Assembly: GCF_003443675.1 (NCBI RefSeq) | Contig: NZ_CP031963.1 | Location: 3,929,501 to 3,993,500 of the forward strand | DNA: 64,000 nt | Origin: Aquimarina sp. BL5 | GTDB taxonomy: Bacteria; Bacteroidota; Bacteroidia; Flavobacteriales; Flavobacteriaceae | Reading direction: 5' to 3' | Shown: one piece after another, positions 17,437 to 26,529 of the stretch | Numbering within the stretch: the stretch's first letter is position 1 | How the letters are laid out: the number at the start of each line of letters is the position of its first letter | Translations under genes and position numbers: made by a program | The notes under the pieces: model-generated | The model's input: only the letters and a program-made list of their open reading frames with translations | What the model was told of the DNA's origin: nothing | Database searches by the model: none

Positions 17437-18156
17437 ATGTCAGTATTGGATATATTACGACCCTTTAAACTCCAAAAACTTAAAATTACCTCTTTTGATA
17501 ATCAGGAAAGAACAGCGAACGGACTTGATTTTGAGGTGATGTATAACCCAGAATCAGTGCAGCAAAATTTTACTAATAAGTTTGCTAGAAACCCTAACAA
17601 TCCTCTGAATAAGGAAGATGCTGAGTTTACCTACAGTGCATTATCTACCGTAAGAATGAAGTTGATTTTTGATGGAACTAACGTACATCAATATGGAGCG
17701 GAAACTATAGCGAAACTTGCATTAGGAATCCAAAAAAGTGTAAAAGATCAAATAGATTATTTTTTGACAAACATTGTAAAAGTCAAAGGCAAACTTCACG
17801 AACCACCTTTTTTGGTATTAAGTTGGGGGAAAACAATAAACTTTAATTGTAGACTGGCAAGCTTAGATATTAATTATACCCTGTTTGATAGGAGCGGAGA
17901 TCCGTTACGTGCAGAGCTCAATATTTCTTTTGTAGAAGATGATGCAATTGATGAACAAAAGAAAAAATTAGGATTAGAATCTCCTGATTTAACACATTAT
18001 CGAATGGTAAAAGCCGGTGATCAATTACCCTTAATGTGTCAGGATATATATGGTTCTCCTTTGTATTATCCGCTAGTGGCACGTGTTAATAAACTTAAGA
18101 GTTTTAGAAACCTTACACCAGGACAAGAAATTTATTTTCCACCCCTTGAAAAATAA
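17437..18156 (+). CDS. LysM-containing tube/spike adaptor (Pvc7-like)
   Basis: 239 residues. The N-terminal domain (FDNQERTANGLDFEVMYNPESVQQNFTNKF) is typical of the CIS tube-hub family. The C-terminal 50 residues form a LysM-like module (YRMVKAGDQLPLMCQDIYG to LTPGQEIYFPP). In Afp/PVC-type particles this protein joins the inner tube to the VgrG spike and baseplate, similar to phage gp53. It starts two bases after the DUF5908-like gene and ends four before the spike gene. Confidence 0.9.
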   Translation: MSVLDILRPFKLQKLKITSFDNQERTANGLDFEVMYNPESVQQNFTNKFARNPNNPLNKEDAEFTYSALSTVRMKLIFDGTNVHQYGAETIAKLALGIQKSVKDQIDYFLTNIVKVKGKLHEPPFLVLSWGKTINFNCRLASLDINYTLFDRSGDPLRAELNISFVEDDAIDEQKKKLGLESPDLTHYRMVKAGDQLPLMCQDIYGSPLYYPLVARVNKLKSFRNLTPGQEIYFPPLEK

Positions 18157-18159
18157 CAT

Positions 18160-19848
18160 ATGGCATCAACAGTAGTAACAAATACCATCAAAAGCAACGG
18201 CAGGGTTATTCCTTTGGGGACGTATCAATTGATGTCTTTGGATACCAGTAAAGAGTTTAATAAAATACCCATGGCAGAACTGAAGTTACATGATGGTTGT
18301 GTAGCGAAACAAAAGTTCGAAACACTGGATGGAGAAGCTTTTGTTCCAGGGTCGCTGATTGAAATTTTTATGCGCTACGAAGGTAAGAATACTGAGGAGC
18401 AAAAGATTTTTGAAGGGATTGTGATCAATCAGGAAATAGAAAGATCTGAATACCAATCAGAGTTAACCATAGCACTTTGTGATCCTTGTGTTAAAATGAC
18501 CAGTTTACGAAAAAATGGGGTTTATAAAGATTTTACAGACACTAAAATTATAAAAAATCTGATTAGCAAATACCAAGATCTAAAAGTAAAAGAAATTGAG
18601 AATACATCGTATAAACATCCGCAAATGGTACAATACTATGTGTCGGATTGGGACTTTATGATATCAAGAGCAGAAGCTAATGGGCAGTTAGTAGCAGTTG
18701 ATAATGGAGAACTATCGGTGAAAACCCCAAACATCAATAATCCAGATCTTACCTTAACCTTTGGCATTGATTTGGCACATTTTGATTTAAAATTGAGTAG
18801 TCGGGGCCAATATGAGAAGATTCATACTTTTGGTTTAGATACTAAGAAAGAAGAATTAGCATTAAGCTTTCCTAAAAAAGCCAAAGAACAAACACAAACA
18901 TTAGGGAGTATAGGATATGACATACCATTGCTATCGAATATAGTAGGAGCTACAGAAGCCCAATTAATTCATGCGGTACCCACAGATCCCTTGGAACTTC
19001 AGTCCTGGTCGGATGCACAGTGTATAAAATCCCGACTTTCTGCAGTACAGGGCACCATTAGAATTGATGGAAATGGGAAGCTTAAGGTGGGACAGACAAT
19101 AAAAATTGAAAATGTAAGTCGATTTAACGGAAATCACATCATCACAGGTGTTCGTAATACATTTGTTATGGGGTTAGGATGGTACACCTATCTACAAATC
19201 GGTATGAGTGCAAACTGGTTTAGCGCGCAATCGGATATTGTCGAAACACAAGCAGCGGGATTGCTTCCGGGTGTAAATGGCCTTCAGGTCGGTACTGTTT
19301 TAGGTCATATCGAAGATGCGGATCACGGCTTTAGGCTTCAGGTACATATACCAGCATTTCATCAAGAAGGTAAACCGACAGAAGTATTAGCGATGTTTAC
19401 TTCGTTGGATGCAGGAGCAGATCATGGAATCTTCTTTCCTCCAGAAAAAGGAGATCGTGTGGTGATAGGGTTCTTAAATGATGATCCTAGACAAGCCATT
19501 GTATTGGGCGCAATGCATAGTAATAAAATACCAAATACAGTAAAAAAGAAAAATACCTATAAAGGGATTTTTACCAAGTCGAATTACCAATTGCTGTTTG
19601 ATGAGGAAAAAGAGACAGTAAGCTTATCTACAGCAGATACAGATCATACAAATGAACAAGCGATTTGTATCAATCAAAAAGAAAAGAAGATTACTATAGA
19701 AGATGCTCACGGAAATATAATAGAGTTAGGCAAGGATGGTATTAAGATAATGAGTGCTAAAGATTTTATGATAGATGCTAAGGGAGATCTTAGTATTAAT
19801 GCTAAAGGAAAAATTAAAGTCAAAGGGAAAAAGGTGGATTTAATATAA
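18160..19848 (+). CDS. VgrG-like central spike (Pvc8)
   Basis: 562 residues, the fused gp27-gp5 spike. The gp27-like hub spans about residues 1-360. The OB-fold begins near GLQVGTVLGHIEDADHGFRLQVHIP, with GIFFPPEKGDRVVIGFLNDDPRQAIVLGAMH, and the C-terminus is a short beta-prism stalk (KITIEDAHGNIIELGKDGIKIM to INAKGKIKVKGKKVDLI). There is no extra effector domain at the C-terminus. The trimer carries the puncturing tip encoded shortly downstream. Confidence 0.95.
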   Translation: MASTVVTNTIKSNGRVIPLGTYQLMSLDTSKEFNKIPMAELKLHDGCVAKQKFETLDGEAFVPGSLIEIFMRYEGKNTEEQKIFEGIVINQEIERSEYQSELTIALCDPCVKMTSLRKNGVYKDFTDTKIIKNLISKYQDLKVKEIENTSYKHPQMVQYYVSDWDFMISRAEANGQLVAVDNGELSVKTPNINNPDLTLTFGIDLAHFDLKLSSRGQYEKIHTFGLDTKKEELALSFPKKAKEQTQTLGSIGYDIPLLSNIVGATEAQLIHAVPTDPLELQSWSDAQCIKSRLSAVQGTIRIDGNGKLKVGQTIKIENVSRFNGNHIITGVRNTFVMGLGWYTYLQIGMSANWFSAQSDIVETQAAGLLPGVNGLQVGTVLGHIEDADHGFRLQVHIPAFHQEGKPTEVLAMFTSLDAGADHGIFFPPEKGDRVVIGFLNDDPRQAIVLGAMHSNKIPNTVKKKNTYKGIFTKSNYQLLFDEEKETVSLSTADTDHTNEQAICINQKEKKITIEDAHGNIIELGKDGIKIMSAKDFMIDAKGDLSINAKGKIKVKGKKVDLI

Positions 19849-19858
19849 ACAGCACAGT

Positions 19859-20065
19859 ATGGATACGAATACAATACAACTCGAATTAACAATCACGGAA
19901 GCTAATATGATACTTGCCGCACTTGGACAACAGCTCTATATCAAAGTAGCGGATTTAATTCAGAAAATACAACAACAAGAAGCTTCGCAATTAAAATCAC
20001 ACCAAGGGAATGGTCTGATAGCAAATAATGAAACCTTTAAAACAGCAATAGCAGATGGACAATAA
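19859..20065 (+). CDS. Small helical eCIS protein of unknown function
   Basis: 68 residues, predicted as two alpha-helices (TITEANMILAALGQQLYIKVADLIQKIQQQEA). It lies 10 bases after the spike gene, and its end overlaps the gp25 gene by 11 bases, so it is translated with the operon. There is no recognised family. The position and size suit a small baseplate-assembly factor or chaperone. Confidence 0.65.
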   Translation: MDTNTIQLELTITEANMILAALGQQLYIKVADLIQKIQQQEASQLKSHQGNGLIANNETFKTAIADGQ

Positions 20066-20471
20066 ATTTTTAGGAAACGGTTGGGGATTCCCGCCAACTT
20101 TTACAGCAGGAGGCGCCGAGGTAGGATTGGTAGCAGGAGAAGAAGATATCAAACAAAGTCTTCAGATTTTATTATCTACTTCGCTGAATGAGCGTATGAT
20201 GCATCCTGATTTTGGGTGTGATCTTACTCAGTTTTTGTTTGAGGAACTGGATCAGCGATTTGCTACCGAATTGAGCAATATGGTATCCCGGGCACTATTA
20301 TTACATGAACCAAGAATTCAGGTAAATGCAGTAGACGTCGCAGACATAGATCCAGAAAAAGGCATGGTGCAGATCGCTGTGGATTATATAGTTAGAACAA
20401 CTAACAATCGATTTAATCTGGTCTATCCATTTTATATCAATGAAGCTTCTGGAGTAGCATTTGATCTTTAA
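20055..20471 (+). CDS. Baseplate wedge protein gp25/GPW (Pvc9)
   Basis: 138 residues with the gp25 pattern: GEEDIKQSLQILLSTSLNERMMHPDFGCDLTQFLFE, then VSRALLLHEPRIQV and a closing VDYIVRTTNNRFNLVYPFYI. The EPR triplet (HEPRI) is the conserved gp25 feature. It joins the sheath initiation site to the baseplate wedges. The start overlaps the preceding small gene by 11 bases. Confidence 0.93.
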   Translation: MDNKFLGNGWGFPPTFTAGGAEVGLVAGEEDIKQSLQILLSTSLNERMMHPDFGCDLTQFLFEELDQRFATELSNMVSRALLLHEPRIQVNAVDVADIDPEKGMVQIAVDYIVRTTNNRFNLVYPFYINEASGVAFDL

Positions 20472-20493
20472 AAAGAAATTACAAAACAAAAAA

Positions 20494-20916
20494 ATGGATG
20501 CAATAATTATAGATGGAGATCAGGTTAATTTTCTTCCTGTATTTGGGAGTGCTTTGGTAAGTGTACAACCCGGAAAAATGATCGCTTCAGGAAAGACAAC
20601 GATTAAAGGGAAAAAGGTTTGTGTAGATGGTGATGAAGCAAAAGTAGAAGTGGCCAATTGTTCATATATAGCACCTCCTTTTGTAGTTCCCGGTCAAGGA
20701 ACTTTAACCATAAAAAAATTAGGTCCAGATCAATTAACAAAAAAAAGCAAAAGTGGCACTAAAAGCATTATTCTGAAAGGGAATATGTTTATAGCAGAGT
20801 TCAAAGTCACATCGCAGGCAAAACAACCGCCTCCAACGAACGTACCAGATCCTATACCGATGTATCCGGGACAAGGAAAACTAATACCTGCAAACACAAA
20901 AATACAAGCCACTTAA
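20494..20916 (+). CDS. Spike-tip (PAAR-like, Pvc10-position) protein
   Basis: 140 residues from the ATG at 20494; a TTG-initiated frame from 20461 would overlap the gp25 stop and is less likely. It has a glycine-rich beta structure with paired Cys (VCVDGDEAKVEVANCSY), ISK-like repeats and a Pro-rich C-terminus (PPPTNVPDPIPMYPGQGKLIP). Pvc10/PAAR-like proteins sharpen the VgrG tip, and its place after gp25 is that of Pvc10. Sequence evidence alone is weaker than context. Confidence 0.72.
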   Translation: MDAIIIDGDQVNFLPVFGSALVSVQPGKMIASGKTTIKGKKVCVDGDEAKVEVANCSYIAPPFVVPGQGTLTIKKLGPDQLTKKSKSGTKSIILKGNMFIAEFKVTSQAKQPPPTNVPDPIPMYPGQGKLIPANTKIQAT

Positions 20917-20938
20917 ACCTAGTAAAGTAGTAGAAACA

Positions 20939-23900
20939 ATGATTCATATTCAAAATTCAGATAATATACTCCTTAGAGACGGAACCAGTCAGCAGGATCG
21001 CAATACAGATGCGATTCGTCCAGATTATGTAGCGATAGAAGATCGTAGTATCGAAGAACTGATTACCGAAGCACAGCGTATAGCCAAAGAGCTTCAGTTT
21101 TTTGATATAGAAAACAGACCTACTACTACTTGGGAGTCTTTTTTAATTGACGATCCGCAAACATTTAATCAAAATTCTCCAGAAGGAAGAAGGATTCAAC
21201 AAAAAAGATGGGCTGATCTATTAGCTGCATATGTAGAAAATCCAGAACGTTTTTATAATGATCCAGAAAAGAAAGCGAAACTATCCAAACCTCACGTCGC
21301 ATTATTTATAACGTTCCTAAAGTTGTTAAATCACGTGAAATCCAAAATGAATGGACTTACGGCAAGGCATCTTGATTTTTATTTTAGAGAACGCCTTGGA
21401 TTGACTACAAAAGAAGCCGTGCCGGATGTGGTCAATGTAGTATTAGCGTTAGAAGAGAATACTGAATACTTAGAAGTACATAAGGGAACTGTATTAGAGG
21501 CTGGAGAAGACGCTGCAGGCAATCAATTGCAGTACATCACCAATGAAGATACAGTAATTAGTAAGGCTCAAATCACACAACTTAAAAATGTTTTTGTAGA
21601 GAAAGAGTTTCTTACTATTCAAAATACACATCAAGAACGTGGTAAAACGAAGGATGCAGCCTTTATCGACATGATAGAAATGGCATTGGGACATCCGAAT
21701 CCTGGAGATGCACTTCCGGATTTCCCAGGAGATCAGATTACAGATGTTTTTGAGCTAAATTCAGCAGTAAAAAAAGGAAATGCAGCTGCGATTTCTTATG
21801 TAACCCAAGAGCTGTTTTTAGAAAAAGAGCGTTTTGATCTTATTTTTCTAAAACATCAAGAAGAAAAAGAAGGCATACTTACAGATTGGGAACCTATCTA
21901 TGAGCACTTAGAACAGGCATATAAGAAGAAAATCGTACATCAAAGACAACAAAACCTTAAAGAACTAGAGGATGTTGAAGGATTCGATGTAATGATGAGA
22001 AAAGTATATGGAAATCCAAGCCCCGGAGATGCATTGCCCTTATATAATGGAGAAAAAGCCTTGTTAGATCAGGTATTCGAGGATATACAGACTGCAGATG
22101 AAACAGCAGAAAAAGCATTAGAATATGTAACAGTAGAACTGCAATTAGAGAAGCCTGATTTTATACATATTATGCAAACCCAAGCAAATTCTGCGGCTTC
22201 TGAAGCAGATAAGGATAAAGTATATCGTATTTTAGAGTTCGCTGAGCGCCAGATACGATCGGTCTTTATATTTCCGCCTAGCATAGGAAAGTTATCAGAT
22301 ATCTACGCCACTGCTGATGCCAAAGAATTTGTTTTTAGCAAATATGATGAAGAGGAAGAAAGTAAGCGATTTAAGACTTTTGGTAATAGACAATCAGGTA
22401 TATTGGATCATTCTTTAAAACCATCTGAGATTGGTTTTGCCATCAGTTCTCCTACCTTACTGCTCCAAGATGGTAAACGTACTATTGAAATACTACTGGA
22501 TTTGGGACAAAAAGGTCGTTCTATTAAAAATCTACAATCAGTTTTTGATAAAAATGATCCCTTCAAAACGTATATAAGTACTGCCGAGCAATGGTTTACA
22601 CCAGATGCAGTTCATTATTCTTTAGGAAATTATGTAGGAGCAAGTGCTGAGACCGATCTGGACATCATTGTTTCTGATAATACTATTACCATCACGGATA
22701 CCAAAAATTTTAACAGTACTGATATAGGTAAATACATAGTAGATACTGCCCAAACAATATATGAAATCACTGCGCTTTTGGATACAACAGTTGTGGAGGT
22801 TAAAGAAATCGGTAGTATCGAAGGGGAGGTCGAAAAGGCTCAAAAATATGCTACGGATCAGGTGTATATAAATGCTTTAAAAATAGAAATACGACTTCAG
22901 GATACCGATTTGGCCATTACACCTTTTGGATTAGAATCCTCTTTTTTTATAGCATCCGAGTATCCTACGCTGGTCTGTACGTTACAGCCATTTTTAGAAG
23001 AAGTTAACGGGGAGGAAATTTTCAAAAGTAATTATGAACATCTCATTGACCTCAGCGTAGAAAAGGCACATATCCGGGTAGATGTACAGGGCATGCAGCA
23101 AAGTATTTTACAAAACGACCAGAGTACAATTGATGTCAAAAAACCTTTCGAGCCTTTTGGATTTCAACCCGACATAGGAAGTAGCTTATACTTGACGAAT
23201 ACAGAAATAGCACAGAAGAGAATCAAGGATTTAAAGCTGGATATGGAATGGATGCAGCAACCAGAATCCATGGTAGATTACTATAAAAATTATTGGTTGA
23301 TTCAGGCAGATCTTACAGAAGTGGAGCTTGCTGCGCTTACTGATGAGGAGTTGTCTGATTTGATTGCGCAACAACTTGCCACTCATGCTGCTATTATAGA
23401 AAACGATAGCGACTTTAGAGCTGATATTTATTTTCAAGATCGAAACGCAGAAGTCTTGCTCTCCACAATGGTAGAAAATGAACAGGGCACTATAGTAAGT
23501 GAAGGGTTTCCACTGTTTACGAATCAAGGAACCATTAAAGTGACCAATATCCCTTCGCGAATGCAGAAAACAAGTCCCGATTACCAATACAAAGAGCGTT
23601 TTGGTATTGATACAGAAGAGGAAGAAGTAGTATCTTGGGAGCGCTATTTTAGAATAGAATTGACCCCAGTCAATTTTCAGCATACTGCATTTAATACTTT
23701 ATTTACAAAGCAAGCTGTATCCGAGAAAAAAGATATAAAAAGCCTTAAGATCAATCCACCGTATCAGCCGAAGCTAAAAAAACTTGGAATTTCTTATACC
23801 GCTTGTGAAGATATCACTGCGGATGCATCTGAAACTGGCACAAATAAGCTGTTTCATATACATCCATTCGGATATGATCGCGTAATCCCAGGAACTCAGA

Positions 23901-25135
23901 CCGATCTAATACCTGTATATACGGATGAAGGTTCGTTGTATATAGGAGTCGATCAATTAAAAACGCCACAGATACTAGCTATTTTATTTCAGATGGCAGA
24001 AGGGAGTGCGGATCCTGATGTGCCAAAACCTGAATTGCAGTGGAGTTATCTGCGAAATAATGAATGGGTAATCGTGACACCTTCAGGGATTTTAGAAGAT
24101 ACAACCAATGGATTGGTCAATACAGGAATCGTAAAAATAAAAATACCTGAAGATGCCACTACTGGTGGTACCTTAATGCCAAACGATTTACATTGGATTA
24201 AAATATCCGCTTTTAAAAATATTAATGGTATATCGGATACTATTGATATTAGAAGTCAGGTACTCAGTGCTACACTTTCTGGAGTTGGAGTAGATCCCAC
24301 ACATTTCGAAAATCCATTACCCATTGATACCATTACAGAGGCGCTTAATCCGATCCCTGAGGTCGCTAAAATTACACAACCTTTTACCTCTAGCAAAGGA
24401 AAATCCGCCGAAAAAGGAAACGCACTATACAAACGTGTTAGTGAGCGGTTACGACATAAAAACAGAGCGCTTACCATGTGGGATTATGAGCATTTAATAT
24501 TAAATGAGTTTCCGGAGATATACAAGACCAAGTGTCTTCCAGCAAACGATAGAACAGGAGGAGTGGATGTGATTGTAGTACCTGATATCAAAGGAAAGTT
24601 ACCTTTTGATCCCTTTGCACCAAAGGTAGCAGCTGATACGCTGTTTCAGATAGAAAAATACACACAAATGCATGCACCTACTTATGCAGATATAGCGGTA
24701 ACCAATCCCTTGTACCTGCAAGTATCTACAGAGTGTATCGTAAAATTTTATGAAGGATATGATGAAGGTTTTTATAAAAATAAACTTATCGAAGAGATCA
24801 AGCGATTTATGTCACCCTGGGCGTATGGCGAGGATAGAGAAATACAGATCGGAGGATCCCTGCATGCCAGTGTGATCATCAATTTTATTGCAGAAAGACC
24901 CTATATCGATTATGTAGCCAATCTGAAATTGTTTCAGAGTGAAGACGGCAAGACCTTTACTGATGTGCGAAGTCTAAATAATGGAAAATCCATAGTGGTT
25001 CCATCTCAACCTGATATGATCATGGTCGCTGCCCAAATCCACGAGGTATATGTAGTTAATGAAGGTGGATTCGAAGAAGACAGTTTCGAAGGGATTAACT
25101 ATATGGAAATCAATAAAGATTTTATAGTTCGCTAA
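20939..25135 (+). CDS. Large Pvc11-like baseplate J-family protein
   Basis: 1,398 residues. The N-terminal part includes MNGLTARHLDFYFRERLGL, typical of Pvc11/Afp11-type wedge proteins. The C-terminal 250 residues are baseplate-J-like (ERLRHKNRALTMWDYEHLILNEFPEIYKTKC, then PTYADIAVTNPLYLQVSTECIVKFYEGYD and AYGEDREIQIGGSLHASVIINFI). It forms the wedges around the hub. Residues about 235-450 hold a duplicated module: GHPNPGDALPDFPGDQ and GNPSPGDALPLYNGEK each precede an EYVTxELxLEK segment. The protein is longer than classical Afp11, largely because of such insertions. Confidence 0.9.
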   Translation: MIHIQNSDNILLRDGTSQQDRNTDAIRPDYVAIEDRSIEELITEAQRIAKELQFFDIENRPTTTWESFLIDDPQTFNQNSPEGRRIQQKRWADLLAAYVENPERFYNDPEKKAKLSKPHVALFITFLKLLNHVKSKMNGLTARHLDFYFRERLGLTTKEAVPDVVNVVLALEENTEYLEVHKGTVLEAGEDAAGNQLQYITNEDTVISKAQITQLKNVFVEKEFLTIQNTHQERGKTKDAAFIDMIEMALGHPNPGDALPDFPGDQITDVFELNSAVKKGNAAAISYVTQELFLEKERFDLIFLKHQEEKEGILTDWEPIYEHLEQAYKKKIVHQRQQNLKELEDVEGFDVMMRKVYGNPSPGDALPLYNGEKALLDQVFEDIQTADETAEKALEYVTVELQLEKPDFIHIMQTQANSAASEADKDKVYRILEFAERQIRSVFIFPPSIGKLSDIYATADAKEFVFSKYDEEEESKRFKTFGNRQSGILDHSLKPSEIGFAISSPTLLLQDGKRTIEILLDLGQKGRSIKNLQSVFDKNDPFKTYISTAEQWFTPDAVHYSLGNYVGASAETDLDIIVSDNTITITDTKNFNSTDIGKYIVDTAQTIYEITALLDTTVVEVKEIGSIEGEVEKAQKYATDQVYINALKIEIRLQDTDLAITPFGLESSFFIASEYPTLVCTLQPFLEEVNGEEIFKSNYEHLIDLSVEKAHIRVDVQGMQQSILQNDQSTIDVKKPFEPFGFQPDIGSSLYLTNTEIAQKRIKDLKLDMEWMQQPESMVDYYKNYWLIQADLTEVELAALTDEELSDLIAQQLATHAAIIENDSDFRADIYFQDRNAEVLLSTMVENEQGTIVSEGFPLFTNQGTIKVTNIPSRMQKTSPDYQYKERFGIDTEEEEVVSWERYFRIELTPVNFQHTAFNTLFTKQAVSEKKDIKSLKINPPYQPKLKKLGISYTACEDITADASETGTNKLFHIHPFGYDRVIPGTQTDLIPVYTDEGSLYIGVDQLKTPQILAILFQMAEGSADPDVPKPELQWSYLRNNEWVIVTPSGILEDTTNGLVNTGIVKIKIPEDATTGGTLMPNDLHWIKISAFKNINGISDTIDIRSQVLSATLSGVGVDPTHFENPLPIDTITEALNPIPEVAKITQPFTSSKGKSAEKGNALYKRVSERLRHKNRALTMWDYEHLILNEFPEIYKTKCLPANDRTGGVDVIVVPDIKGKLPFDPFAPKVAADTLFQIEKYTQMHAPTYADIAVTNPLYLQVSTECIVKFYEGYDEGFYKNKLIEEIKRFMSPWAYGEDREIQIGGSLHASVIINFIAERPYIDYVANLKLFQSEDGKTFTDVRSLNNGKSIVVPSQPDMIMVAAQIHEVYVVNEGGFEEDSFEGINYMEINKDFIVR

Positions 25136-25188
25136 AAATTTGAAGATCAGCAATACGTAATGATCAACATGATATTTTTTGTATCTGT

Positions 25189-25211
25189 CCCCCTGAGCGG
25201 AGTCGAAGGGG
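25189..25211. repeat. Short palindromic repeat (REP-like)
   Basis: An imperfect palindrome, CCCCTGAGCGGAGTCGAAGGGG, in the 130-base gap between the baseplate and first fibre genes. Elements with GAGCGGAGTCGAAGG cores are widely scattered in flavobacterial genomes. The operon continues across it. Confidence 0.6.
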
Positions 25212-25265
25212 AAATCATGTAAAAAACAAGGAATTACACGTAGGAAAATAAAAGAAAACAATCCA

Positions 25266-26462
25266 ATGGAAATTAATAAGAAAAACCGAACAGAACTCAA
25301 AGAATATTTTAAGATCAATGACAAACCCACACAAGAAGAGTTTGCCGATTTTATAGAAGCAGGACTGAACCAGGCAGAAGATGGAATAGCCAAAGTACAA
25401 GGCAATCCCCTATCCATTCAAGCAGAAGGAGAGGCTGTAGGTACTCAGGAAGTGCTGGACATATACGAGGACTTAAGTAATGATAATCCACAATGGTCTT
25501 TTAATTTGAATCCTAGGGTAAATCCGGTAGAACCAACAAGTAACCAACCAGGATTTAATATCAAGGATGCTACTGGGCAAAGCCGGTTGTTTATAAAATC
25601 GGGAGAAGGAGCCGTTGGTATTGGTACTATAGAGCCCACAGCTCCACTGACCATCAAAGGGACTCATGCTGCAAAACCAAATAATGCTATGCAAATAGCT
25701 GAAAACAGCATTCAGTTTGGAGGGGTAAACTCTAATGAAACTATTGACTCTGCAAAAATAGAGGTAACCGAAAATACCTTTGCTATTTATGGAAAAACGG
25801 CGAATAAAGATGTTGCAACACGAAAGTTAGATATCATTGCTGATGGAGGTGTTCGTATCGATGGACCGTTATCGGTAGAAGGTGAGATTACCACAAAAAA
25901 CCTGAAGGCAGACAACATTTCTTCGAATCTGGATTTGGATAAGGAAGGAGCCAGTCACGAAAGAATCCCTACACAAATGGCTGTAAAAACCTATGTAGAT
26001 ACCCGTATGCCTAAAGGAGTCATAGTTATGTGGTCCGGAAATATAAACAACATTCCTGCGGGGTGGACTTTATGTAATGGAACGCAGGGAACCCCTAATT
26101 TATCAGGTAGATTTATTGTTGGATTTCATCAAAGTACAGAAGATTATAATACTATCGGAAATACAGGAGGACTCAACAAGGTAACCCTCAATACAAGTCA
26201 AATCCCAGCTCATAGTCACTCAGGAACGACCAATAATGACGGTAGTCATAAACATTTGATAGACAATAAATTCTCAGGAAACACTTCAGGAAGCGGTAAA
26301 AATTCTTTAGTGGTTGATGGAGAAAGTGGAGCTACCATCGATCATTTTACTAGAACAGATGGTAGTCATAAACATACTTTTACGACCAACCAAATAGGAG
26401 GCAACCAACCCCATGAAAATCGACCCCCATACTTTGTATTGGCATACATTATGAAATTATAA
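25266..26462 (+). CDS. Collar-type tail fibre 1
   Basis: 398 residues. The N-terminal about 110 residues (MEINKKNRTELKEYFKINDKP to QSRLFIKSGEG) are nearly the same as in the next gene and probably attach to the baseplate. A variable shaft follows. The C-terminal 140 residues form a phage tail collar domain (GVIVMWSGNINNIPAGWTLCNG, PNLSGRFIVG, and the terminal HENRPPYFVLAYIMKL). Histidine clusters (AHSHSGTTN, GSHKHL, GSHKHT) resemble the metal-binding sites of T4 gp12-like tips. It recognises the target cell surface. Confidence 0.9.
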   Translation: MEINKKNRTELKEYFKINDKPTQEEFADFIEAGLNQAEDGIAKVQGNPLSIQAEGEAVGTQEVLDIYEDLSNDNPQWSFNLNPRVNPVEPTSNQPGFNIKDATGQSRLFIKSGEGAVGIGTIEPTAPLTIKGTHAAKPNNAMQIAENSIQFGGVNSNETIDSAKIEVTENTFAIYGKTANKDVATRKLDIIADGGVRIDGPLSVEGEITTKNLKADNISSNLDLDKEGASHERIPTQMAVKTYVDTRMPKGVIVMWSGNINNIPAGWTLCNGTQGTPNLSGRFIVGFHQSTEDYNTIGNTGGLNKVTLNTSQIPAHSHSGTTNNDGSHKHLIDNKFSGNTSGSGKNSLVVDGESGATIDHFTRTDGSHKHTFTTNQIGGNQPHENRPPYFVLAYIMKL

Positions 26463-26529
26463 GGATATTAGAAAGATATACAATAAGAGTCCATTTACAG
26501 AAAAGGAATCATTATAAAAAATAAAAGAC

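Noticed and set aside
23231..23683. 150-codon minus-strand open frame inside the Pvc11-like gene
   Set aside because: Fully inside a well-supported coding region on the other strand, no domain, no start context.
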